DNA of 64,000 nt, taken from the NCBI RefSeq assembly GCF_030817475.1, contig NZ_JAUSZJ010000002.1, positions 1,913,501 to 1,977,500 on the forward strand, in the 5' to 3' direction. Positions 15,933 to 23,165 of this stretch are shown here, one piece after another. The translations under genes were made by a program, and so were the position numbers. The DNA is from Streptomyces sp. V2I9 (GTDB lineage Bacteria; Actinomycetota; Actinomycetes; Streptomycetales; Streptomycetaceae). The first letter of the stretch is position 1, and each line of letters begins with the position of its first letter. Under the pieces are notes generated by a model, which saw nothing but the letters and a program-made list of their open reading frames with translations, searched no databases and was not told the DNA's origin.

Positions 15933-17156
15933 TCATGGCGTCCGGCTGCGACGCCTGCGGACCGCCCACACCGCGACGGCCGCGCCGAGCAGGACGACGG
16001 CACCGACACCGATGGCGATTCCCACGGTGGACAGGTTGTTGCCGTCGCCGCCGTCGGACGCGGCCGGGCCGGCGGCCGGCTCGGCAGAGCTCTTGGCGGG
16101 CTCGGAGGGCTGCGCGGACGGGGATGCGGGGGCCTTCCCGGCGAGGTCGGGCAACGGATACTCGTCGGCCGGGCCCGGATCGCCCGGTTCCGTGAGCGCG
16201 ATCCGGGGCCGGACGACGCCGTAGCCGATGACGTCGTCGCGGCTCAGTCCCTTGTCGTTGCCACTGGCAGTCCGGAGCAGGACCCGGAGCACCTGGTAGT
16301 TGGTCCAGTCAGGGTGCTGCGCCCAGAGGAGCGCGGCGGAGGCGGAGGCGAGGGCGGTGGCCATACTCGTGCCGCTTCCCCCGCAGACCTGACTGCTGTT
16401 CGGGCAGGCGCTGACAACGTCCACGGCTGGGGCCGCCAGGTCGACCTGCGGCCCCCATTGAGAGTCCTTGTACGGCTTGGCGTTCCGGTCCACTCCCGCC
16501 ACACCGATGACACCCGGAGTCGCAGCCGGATATCTCAGTTCGTTCCGAAGGTGACCGCCGTTTCCGACCCCCGCAAAAATCAACTTTCCTTTCTCCAACG
16601 CATACTTCACAGCTGCGGTCAGCTTGGGGTTGCCCATAGGGCCACTCATGGAGATGTTGATGATCTTCGCGTCGGAGTCAGCGGCAAACCGAATGGCCAA
16701 GGCCATTTTTTCGGTGAACCCCATCCCATCGCTCGTGGCCCCTTCCCCTTCGTACGGCATTCTGATGGGAAGGATCTTGGCATCAGGCGCCAGCCCATAA
16801 GTTCCGGCGTTTCTGCCCCCAGCTCCAGTTGCAGCGATCAGAGCGGCCATCTGAGTGCCGTGATCCACCAGGTCCGTGTGTTCATCGCCTCTCTGGGCGG
16901 AGTAGTCGATGCCATCCAGAACCTGACCGCGCAGATCAATCGCATTATTGTCAACGCCGGAGTCGAGCACCGCGACCGTGATGCCTTTGCCGGTGCTCGT
17001 CTTCCACATCTCCTCGGCCTGCATCGCGTCGAGATGCCACTGCTTTTCCCGAGCGGTCTCGGCGTGTGCGGGGCCGGTCCCGACCCCCGCCATCACCAGG
17101 CTCATGCCGGCCGTCAAGGCTAGGCGCACTCCGGCGCGCTGCCTCCTGATACGCAT
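15933..17156 (-). CDS. mycP: Type VII secretion-associated serine protease (mycosin)
   Basis: This 407-residue S8 subtilase has a signal peptide (to about AHA at residue 32), catalytic Asp65 (VLDSGVD), His99 (DHGTQMAALIA), oxyanion Asn199 (GVGNGG) and Ser264 (SGTSMATALAS), a Pro/Ser linker, and one C-terminal membrane helix (about 376-397) with a basic tail. This is the mycosin layout: a membrane-anchored protease facing outward that belongs to type VII (ESX) systems. It is last in a three-gene operon behind a WxG/PPE-like protein. The coding DNA from about 16,500 to 17,050 is visibly less GC-rich than its neighbours (for example CAAAAATCAACTTTCCTTTC), hinting at a different history. Confidence 0.9.
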   Translation of the reverse strand: MRIRRQRAGVRLALTAGMSLVMAGVGTGPAHAETAREKQWHLDAMQAEEMWKTSTGKGITVAVLDSGVDNNAIDLRGQVLDGIDYSAQRGDEHTDLVDHGTQMAALIAATGAGGRNAGTYGLAPDAKILPIRMPYEGEGATSDGMGFTEKMALAIRFAADSDAKIINISMSGPMGNPKLTAAVKYALEKGKLIFAGVGNGGHLRNELRYPAATPGVIGVAGVDRNAKPYKDSQWGPQVDLAAPAVDVVSACPNSSQVCGGSGTSMATALASASAALLWAQHPDWTNYQVLRVLLRTASGNDKGLSRDDVIGYGVVRPRIALTEPGDPGPADEYPLPDLAGKAPASPSAQPSEPAKSSAEPAAGPAASDGGDGNNLSTVGIAIGVGAVVLLGAAVAVWAVRRRRSRTP

Positions 17157-17192
17157 CTCGTGTCTACCTCTTACGGATTCGGGGCGCGGACG

Positions 17193-18716
17193 TCACTCGA
17201 CGACCGGGGGGACGATACGGCGTCCGTTCTGTTTCCAGGTGTCCTCGTCCTCGATGAGGTAGTCCGGGCGATCAGTGCCCCGCTCGTCACGGCGGGCGGC
17301 AGGCGTGTTCGAGGTCGGCCTCGCCACCGCTCCTCCTCCGGCGACCGGGTGTACTCCCGGTCGGTTCGTCTGCCGGGGCTTACCGGCGACGATGCCCCCC
17401 GCCTCGGAGGCATAGCGGCGACCACCACCGGACGCCCCGGGGCGCGCGCCGCCGCCTCCTGCCCCCATTCCAGGGGTGTGCCCCATCGGTCCCCGGGCAC
17501 CCGGAGTTCCCTCACCGCCGACGACCAGCCCGCGCGGTACCCCTCGCCCCGCGCCCGTCGCGTTCGGGGGCATCGGACGGCCGCCGACGATTCCGCTGTC
17601 GTGCGGCAGGCGCGCGGAGGTCCCTGGACCCATCGGCCCTTGGACCGGCAGGGTCGGTGGCCGTCCACCGATCTGACCGGGGCGGCCCGTGACCGGTGGC
17701 GCGGGCTGCCAGGGCACCTTCGTACTGCCCGTGCCTGACACGGGAGGCGTCGGCGTGGCCTGCATTCCCAAGGAGTCAGGGGTACCGACGGGCAGCGGAC
17801 CCACCGGAGGCGCGGCGGGTGACGGCGGTGTGGCAGTCGGCAGCGTTGCGAGGCCGTCGATCTCCATCCGCGTCGGAGGCTCCACGCGCGGGGCCCGTCC
17901 GGATGGTCCATCGATATCGGATTGCGGCAGGTCAGCCACCGAGCCGTGACGCAGCGGGGCGGTCACTCCGGCCACGGGTTCCCCGCCAGTCACCGGCCTC
18001 GCGGATGCAACCGGCCCCTCGCCCGACACCGGGCTTGGGGTCGCTGCCCCGCCCCCGCCCTGAGTCTCCCTGTACGAATCGTTGCTCACCCACCCTGACA
18101 TGAATGCCGACGGCGGCGGGAACGTCGGCGGCGTCTCCGCGTTCACCTGATGGGCGGTAAACTCATACGTCTGGGCCAACTTCCGCAATCGCAGCGCCGC
18201 CTCGCCCCGCAGCGCGTCGATCCGAGCCTCCGCCGCAGCGGCATCCGACTGTGCGGTCCTCGCCAAACCTCGCGCATCTGGGTCGTTGCGGTTGGCCGGA
18301 TCGGTAGCGGTGTCGTACGCCCCGTTCGCCTTCGTCAGCTCGTTCCGCGCCTGTGTGGTCTCGGACACCGGCGGCATCGCGGCCTTCGCTTCAGCGATGG
18401 CGCGGGCCACCTCCTCCATCCACCGCGAAGCGCCCTTGCTGTAGTCCCCCAAGCGCAGCGTCGCGCTCGCCATCTGCCCACCCCAGGCACGGAAGGCGTC
18501 TCCACCCTCTCCGTGCCAGGGAAGACCCGACACATACGTCTTGAGGTCCTCGCCGATGTTCGTGATCGTGGTGGACGCCTGGGACAGCTTCGACGCCAGG
18601 TTCGACGCACCGGCCGGGTTCGCCGACGCGATCAGGGCGACCAACTGTTGGTGCGTCATGGACTCGAAGTCCGTACTCCGCGGCTGCGGCTTTCTGCCGC
18701 CGGTCCCGTCCGCCAT
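17193..18716 (-). CDS. PPE/WXG100-like type VII secretion substrate, Pro/Gly-rich
   Basis: This 507-residue protein has an N-terminal helical hairpin (about 15-190) with a WxG turn, WHG at 67-69, in the context SGLPWHGEGGDAFRAWGGQM, as in WXG100/PPE proteins exported by ESX systems. Residues about 215-480 form a disordered Pro/Gly/Ala region (TPPVSGTGSTKVPWQP, GGRPPTLPVQGPMGPG). The last 22 residues (DYLIEDEDTW...RRIVPPVVE) return to an ordered acidic/hydrophobic motif that I recall from other Streptomyces T7SS-linked proteins. Its ATG overlaps the TGA of the upstream gene (ATGA), so the two are coupled, and the mycosin follows 36 bases downstream. It is probably exported or displayed on the cell surface. 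Confidence 0.75.
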   Translation of the reverse strand: MADGTGGRKPQPRSTDFESMTHQQLVALIASANPAGASNLASKLSQASTTITNIGEDLKTYVSGLPWHGEGGDAFRAWGGQMASATLRLGDYSKGASRWMEEVARAIAEAKAAMPPVSETTQARNELTKANGAYDTATDPANRNDPDARGLARTAQSDAAAAEARIDALRGEAALRLRKLAQTYEFTAHQVNAETPPTFPPPSAFMSGWVSNDSYRETQGGGGAATPSPVSGEGPVASARPVTGGEPVAGVTAPLRHGSVADLPQSDIDGPSGRAPRVEPPTRMEIDGLATLPTATPPSPAAPPVGPLPVGTPDSLGMQATPTPPVSGTGSTKVPWQPAPPVTGRPGQIGGRPPTLPVQGPMGPGTSARLPHDSGIVGGRPMPPNATGAGRGVPRGLVVGGEGTPGARGPMGHTPGMGAGGGGARPGASGGGRRYASEAGGIVAGKPRQTNRPGVHPVAGGGAVARPTSNTPAARRDERGTDRPDYLIEDEDTWKQNGRRIVPPVVE

Positions 18717-19201
18717 CAGAAGCCCGCCTCCTTGTCCGCCTTATTCTCCTTCGACGCGCCCTTGATGAACGGGTCGCGTTCCCGGTCGTAGTACGACTCG
18801 GCTTCCGCGTTGATGGCCCTCATCCGCTCGCGGATGTCCAGATCAAGGTTCGCGTAGCCCACCTGGGAGGAATGAACCGCCAGTCCCATGCCCTCGATCT
18901 GCGCGCCCAGCGCCTTCGACAGCTTCTCCAGCTCGTCGTGGACCACCGTGTACGACTCGTACAGGTACTGCGCCTCACCGAACTCCGCGGCGCCCAACTG
19001 GGCGCGGGCCACCCGGCCGTCGCCCATGCGGTCCGGTGAGGCCTCGGAGTCGCCCAGCGCGATGAGCAGATCGTCGACCCTCTTCTTGAAGGCCTTCATC
19101 TTCTGGGCCTCGATCGCCAGAGCCTGCTGCGGATTCACCGCGTACAGGCTGTCGAACGACTTCCCCGTGTCCGGAACAGCCCCGTCTTCCCCGTGCGCCA
19201 C
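18716..19201 (-). CDS. Small helical protein, first gene of the type VII-associated operon
   Basis: This 161-residue soluble all-helical protein has no signal peptide. It contains two long amphipathic helices (NPQQALAIEAQKMKAFKKRV; YLYESYTVVHDELEKLSKAL) and a Lys-rich end (KENKADKEAGF). It has the size of an ESX partner or chaperone for the WxG protein encoded next, to which it is translationally coupled (ATGA overlap). The start is GTG 19201 preceded by GGGAGG; a longer frame to 19294 lacks a ribosome site. Function is inferred from context only. Confidence 0.65.
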   Translation of the reverse strand: MAHGEDGAVPDTGKSFDSLYAVNPQQALAIEAQKMKAFKKRVDDLLIALGDSEASPDRMGDGRVARAQLGAAEFGEAQYLYESYTVVHDELEKLSKALGAQIEGMGLAVHSSQVGYANLDLDIRERMRAINAEAESYYDRERDPFIKGASKENKADKEAGF

Positions 19202-19443
19202 AGCGCCCTCCCCCGTACAGCAAACGCTCAAAGGGCGATTCTGACAGATCCCCGACGGGGATTCACAGGAGCAATGGAGCCAGAACCCCGTCACATTGAG
19301 TCATGTTCCCTGGGAGAACCCACCCCTGCCCTCTCTTCCTCGTCCCCGCCGGGCAGCGGAAGCGGAGCAACTTCGCCGCTGCGCATGGCCAGGGGAGGTG
19401 TGCGCGAGGTCGCGCGGGAGGACGACGCTTCACCCCGCGTCGC

Positions 19444-20124
19444 TCACGAACCGCCCGGCAGCCGGGACCAGAAGTGGTCCACGATGTTCTCGACGTAGCG
19501 GCGGCCGTCCTCGCCCGATGCCGTGGTGCCGCCCGCTCGGCTCAGCGTCGCCGTCATCAGGGCCTGGTACTCCTGTTGCATGGCGCTCAACGGGGCCTTC
19601 AGGTCGCGGCGGTCCATCGAGACCAGCTTGGCGATGGCCCGGACATGGGCCTGCCATCGGGTGGAGACCGCCTCGGTGAGGAGGTGGGCCAGCTCCTCCT
19701 CCAGCCCGGTGATGGCGATGAAGTCGCGTGCGGGCAGGGCGAGGACCTCGCCGAGGCGGACGGACTGCCGCCTGTCGCCGGTCCACAGGTCGGCTTCCTC
19801 CATGGCCAGGTAGGCGTCGAGGGGCAGGCCGGTGGCGCGGGCGACCTCCTCGGGAGGGACGCCGCGCGCGATGCGGTGTTCGAGCAAGGTGTGGGGCCGG
19901 CCCATGAGTTCGCTGGGACGGCACCACAAGGCCGCTGCCAGAGCGGTGAGTTCGGTCGTGTCCGGCACGTGGGTCCCGCGTTCCCACGCGATCACGTGCT
20001 CGGGGCTGACATGGGTCGTACCGAAGGAGGCGCGCATGCCGTACGCCACATGCCCGGGTTCCATCCCGAGCTTCTCGCGCAGGGCACGCGCTGCACGCGC
20101 ATTGAAGGGGAGTGGTGGGTGCAC
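19444..20124 (-). CDS. XRE-family helix-turn-helix regulator
   Basis: This 226-residue protein has an N-terminal Cro/CI-type DNA-binding domain (about 8-75): ARALREKLGM, then THVSPEHVIAWERGTHVPDTTELTALAAAL. The rest is helical with no known sensor domain; it lacks the DUF5753 domain found in many Streptomyces XRE proteins. It lies 242 bases upstream of the type VII-associated operon on the same strand and divergent from the purine permease, so it could control either. It has an open start at ATG 20124. Confidence 0.82.
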   Translation of the reverse strand: MHPPLPFNARAARALREKLGMEPGHVAYGMRASFGTTHVSPEHVIAWERGTHVPDTTELTALAAALWCRPSELMGRPHTLLEHRIARGVPPEEVARATGLPLDAYLAMEEADLWTGDRRQSVRLGEVLALPARDFIAITGLEEELAHLLTEAVSTRWQAHVRAIAKLVSMDRRDLKAPLSAMQQEYQALMTATLSRAGGTTASGEDGRRYVENIVDHFWSRLPGGS

Positions 20125-20240
20125 ATACGGAGCGTAGGGGGACCGTCACCCGGACTTCCATGCCCCCTGTCGGCTGCCTGCCGGTTTGACGGCAAAGGTC
20201 GCCGCCGATTCCGTAGGAAGCCACAGGGCCGAAAAGGCAT

Positions 20241-20267
20241 CAACTACGCGCTCTACGCGGGTAGTTG
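20241..20267. promoter_or_regulatory. 27-bp palindrome overlapping the purine permease promoter
   Basis: CAACTAC (20241-20247) mirrors GTAGTTG (20261-20267), and inner bases CGC/GCG also pair around centre 20254. Its right arm overlaps the -35 element, as expected for a repressor operator. Confidence 0.6.
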
Positions 20268-20292
20268 CGCTCCTGCCGGTGCCGCGTATGAT
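20265..20292 (+). promoter_or_regulatory. Promoter of the NCS2 permease gene
   Basis: TTGCGC (20265-20270), a 16-base spacer and TATGAT (20287-20292) give a good housekeeping-type promoter about 108 bases before the ATG at 20400. Confidence 0.55.
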
Positions 20293-20399
20293 CCGCTCGC
20301 AAGGTGCCGCGTGTGCGTTCGCACAGCGCCTGCCCCGCCCGTCGGGCAGCACCGGCGCCCTCCTTTCCCTTCATCATTCGCAGGTCCAGGAGATCAGCC

Positions 20400-21848
20400 A
20401 TGCACTCCAGCACGACCAGCCCGCCGCCCGCCGCCGAGCCCGGCGGATCAGGGGGCGCCGTCGACCGGTTCTTCCGCATCAGCGAGCGCGGTTCGACCTA
20501 CATACGGGAGATACGCGGCGGATTCGCCACGTTCTTCACGATGGCATACATCCTCGTGCTCAACCCGATCATCCTCGGCGGCGCCGAGGACAAGTTCGGC
20601 GAGCAGCTGGACAGCGTGCAACTGGTCACCGCCACCGCCCTGGTCGCCGCGGTGATGACGCTGATCATGGGTGTGGGCGGCAACCTGCCGCTGGCCCTGG
20701 CGGCGGGTCTGGGGATCAACGCCGTCGTCGCCTTCCAGATCGCTCCGCTGATGAGCTGGGAAGACGCGATGGGCCTCATCGTGCTCGAAGGTCTGCTGAT
20801 CTGCGTCCTGGTGGTGACCGGGCTGCGCGAGGCGATCATGCACGCCATCCCGCAACCCCTCAAGCAGGCGATCAGCGTCGGGATCGGTCTGTTCATCGCG
20901 TTCATCGGCTTCGTGGACGCCGGGTTCGTCACCCGCATCCCCGATGCCGCGAACTCCACCGTGCCCGTCCAGCTCGGCACCGGCACGCTCACCGGCTGGC
21001 CGATGCTCGTCTTCTGCCTCGGCGTCCTCCTGACGATCGTCCTGCTCGCCCGGAAGGTGAAGGGCGCGATCCTCATCAGCATCGTCCTGATGACCGTCGT
21101 CGCGGTCGTCATCAACGAGCTCGCCGACATCAAGGCCTGGGGCCTGACCTCGCCCTCGCTGCCCGGCAACCCCGTCGCCGCGCCCGACTTCGGGCTGCTG
21201 GGCCGGTTCGACCTGTTCGGTTCGTTCGGTCAGGTCAGCGTGCTGACGGTCGTCCTGCTCATCTTCACCCTGATCCTGTCCGACTTCTTCGACACGATGG
21301 GCACCGTCGTGGGCGTCACCGCCGAGGCCGGCCTCCTCGACGAGCGGGGCCAGGTGCCCGGTCTCGGCCGCGTCCTGCTCATCGACGGCGCGGCCGCCGT
21401 CGCCGGTGGCGCCACGTCCGCGTCGTCGGCCACCACCTACATCGAGTCCGCCGCCGGTGTCGGCGAGGGGGCCCGTACCGGCTTCGCCAACATGATCACC
21501 GGTGGACTGTTCGCGCTCGCGCTCTTCCTCACGCCCGTCCTGACGATCGTGCCGATGCAGGCGGCGGCGCCCGCCCTCGTCGCGGTCGGCTTCCTGATGA
21601 TGACCCAGGTCAAGCACATCGACTGGGACCGCTACGAGGTCGCCATCCCGGCCTTCCTCACCATCGTCGTCATGCCGTTCACCTACTCCATCACCAACGG
21701 CATCGGCGCCGGTTTCGTCGCCTACGTGATCATCAAGGCGTGCCTCGGCAAGGCGCGTGAGGTCCACTGGCTGCTGTGGGGCACCGCCGCGCTCTTCCTC
21801 GTCTACTTCCTCATCGACCCGCTGGAGCAGCTCCTCGGCCTCAAGTAG
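20400..21848 (+). CDS. NCS2-family purine (adenine/guanine/hypoxanthine) permease
   Basis: This 482-residue transporter has about 12-14 membrane helices and AzgA-type signatures: TYIREIRGGFATFFTMAYIL, the Q-site segment GLGINAVVAF, and ASSATTYIESAAGVGEGARTG in the substrate-binding half-helix. It imports purine bases by proton symport. The ATG at 20400 follows CCAGGAG, and the longer frame to 20304 crosses the promoter. The palindrome over the -35 suggests repression by a purine- or nitrogen-responsive regulator. A strong hairpin ends the transcript. Confidence 0.92.
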   Translation: MHSSTTSPPPAAEPGGSGGAVDRFFRISERGSTYIREIRGGFATFFTMAYILVLNPIILGGAEDKFGEQLDSVQLVTATALVAAVMTLIMGVGGNLPLALAAGLGINAVVAFQIAPLMSWEDAMGLIVLEGLLICVLVVTGLREAIMHAIPQPLKQAISVGIGLFIAFIGFVDAGFVTRIPDAANSTVPVQLGTGTLTGWPMLVFCLGVLLTIVLLARKVKGAILISIVLMTVVAVVINELADIKAWGLTSPSLPGNPVAAPDFGLLGRFDLFGSFGQVSVLTVVLLIFTLILSDFFDTMGTVVGVTAEAGLLDERGQVPGLGRVLLIDGAAAVAGGATSASSATTYIESAAGVGEGARTGFANMITGGLFALALFLTPVLTIVPMQAAAPALVAVGFLMMTQVKHIDWDRYEVAIPAFLTIVVMPFTYSITNGIGAGFVAYVIIKACLGKAREVHWLLWGTAALFLVYFLIDPLEQLLGLK

Positions 21849-21860
21849 GCCGTTCCGAGC

Positions 21861-21901
21861 GGCCGTCGGCCCCGGGGGATGCCGCCTCGGGGCCGACGGC
21901 C
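21861..21901. terminator. 14-bp hairpin between convergent permease and VOC genes
   Basis: GGCCGTCGGCCCCG (21861-21874) and CGGGGCCGACGGCC (21888-21901) form a perfect stem, usable from both strands. Confidence 0.8.
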
Positions 21902-21908
21902 GTCCGCG

Positions 21909-22256
21909 TCAGTGACTGCCCTCGTCGGCGAGGCAGAACTCGTTGCCCTCCGGGTCCCTGAGCACGGTCCAGGACATCCCCTGCAGGGACTGCTCGCCGA
22001 CGACGGTCGCCCCCAGCTTCGCCAGGCGCTCCACGTCCGCCGAGCGGTCCGGCGAGGAGAAGTCGAGGTGCACCCGGTTCTTGCCGGGCTTGGGCTCGGG
22101 CACACGCTGGAAGCCGAGCACCAGCGGGGTGGCCGCGAGGACGACGAACGCGTCGTAGTCCCGCACCTCCTCGACACCCAGCGCCTCCGCCCACCAGGCG
22201 GCCAGGGTCTGGGGGTCGGCGCAGTCGATCGTGATCATCTCCGGTGAGATTCGCAT
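21909..22256 (-). CDS. VOC (glyoxalase/bleomycin-resistance fold) protein
   Basis: This 115-residue protein is a single VOC unit: MITIDCADPQTLAAWWAEAL, LGFQRVPEPKPGKNRVHLDF and VLRDPEGNEFCLADEG at the C-terminus, matching the Glyoxalase-6-like group. Members are metal-dependent lyases, dioxygenases or drug-binding proteins, and this group is mostly uncharacterised. Candidate metal ligands are His73-region (VHLDF) and the Glu of NEFCL. It starts at ATG 22256 with GAGGGG unusually close upstream. The function is unknown. Confidence 0.85.
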   Translation of the reverse strand: MRISPEMITIDCADPQTLAAWWAEALGVEEVRDYDAFVVLAATPLVLGFQRVPEPKPGKNRVHLDFSSPDRSADVERLAKLGATVVGEQSLQGMSWTVLRDPEGNEFCLADEGSH

Positions 22257-22285
22257 GCCCCTCACCGTACGACCCGCCACCGACA

Positions 22286-22321
22286 ACGGCCCCCGGACAG
22301 TGTCCGGAGGCCGGGGGCCGT
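22286..22321 (-). terminator. Hairpin after the DsbA-like gene
   Basis: ACGGCCCCCGG (22286-22296) pairs with CCGGGGGCCGT (22311-22321), with a further GGACAGTGTCC palindrome inside, 49 bases after the stop of the minus-strand DsbA-like gene. Confidence 0.7.
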
Positions 22322-22369
22322 GGGCCGCTCGTGCGGGGGGGGTGACGCGTACGCGGTCTCTCGCCGGCG

Positions 22370-23020
22370 TCAGTCGAAGACCGGGCCCTGCGTCCGGGTC
22401 CGCTTGATCTCGTAGAAGCCCGGAACGGAGGCGACCAGCAGCGTGCCGTCCCAGAGCTTCGCCGCGTCCTCGCCCTTGGGGGCGGGGGTGACGACCGGGC
22501 CGAAGAAGGCGATCTGCTCGCCGTCCGCGCCGGGGACGGCGATGACCGGGGTGCCGACGTCCTGGCCGACCTTGTCGATGCCCTCCTGGTGGGAGGCGCG
22601 CAGTTCGGCGTCGTACCGGTCGGAGTCGGCGTACTCCGCCAGCTCGGCGGGGAGGTCGACGTCCTTCAGCGCGGCGGCCACGGCCTCACGGGTGGGGCCT
22701 TCGCCGTTGTTGTGGAAGCGGGTGCCGAGCGCGGTGTAGAGGGGGCCGACGACGGCGTCCCCGTGGAGCTGCTGGGCGGCGATGACGACCCTGACCGGGC
22801 CCCATGCCTGGTTCTCCAGCATGTCCCGGTACTCCTCCGGCAGCTCGTCCAGCTTGTCCTCGTTCAGGACGGCCAGGCTCATGACGTGCCAGCGGACCTC
22901 GACGTCGCGGACCTTCTCCACCTCCAGCATCCAGCGCGAGGTCATCCACGCCCAGGGGCAGAGGGGGTCGAACCAGAAGTCGACCGGGGTCGTGCCGTTC
23001 ACCGGGGTGCTCTCGGACAT
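22370..23020 (-). CDS. DsbA-family protein, mycothiol-dependent nitroreductase-like (Rv2466c type)
   Basis: This 216-residue cytosolic protein has a thioredoxin fold with a helical insertion. The start VDFWFDPLCPWAWMTSRWML, then WHVMSLAVLNEDK and GTPVIAVPGADGEQIAFFGP, match the actinobacterial family that includes M. tuberculosis Rv2466c, a mycothiol-dependent reductase. The usual CxxC is CPWA, so only the first cysteine is present and a one-cysteine, mycothiol-linked mechanism is implied. GAGGAG precedes ATG 23020; the longer frame to 23539 overlaps pepN and is not real. It is divergent from pepN with 145 bases between. Confidence 0.87.
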   Translation of the reverse strand: MSESTPVNGTTPVDFWFDPLCPWAWMTSRWMLEVEKVRDVEVRWHVMSLAVLNEDKLDELPEEYRDMLENQAWGPVRVVIAAQQLHGDAVVGPLYTALGTRFHNNGEGPTREAVAAALKDVDLPAELAEYADSDRYDAELRASHQEGIDKVGQDVGTPVIAVPGADGEQIAFFGPVVTPAPKGEDAAKLWDGTLLVASVPGFYEIKRTRTQGPVFD

Positions 23021-23165
23021 GTCTCTCCTCAGAAGAACGCGGTACACCTGCGGGCGAGAACGCCTCCGGGGGACGACCCATTCCCCGCACGCCGCCGTCG
23101 CGGGACGCATGCAAGGATCAATGGGTTCGAACACGACACATGACACGCGCCACGAAGGAGTGCCC

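Noticed and set aside
22782-23165. Extension of the first pepN
   Set aside because: It overlaps the divergent DsbA-like gene; the paralogue and AAGGAG fix the start at GTG 23166.
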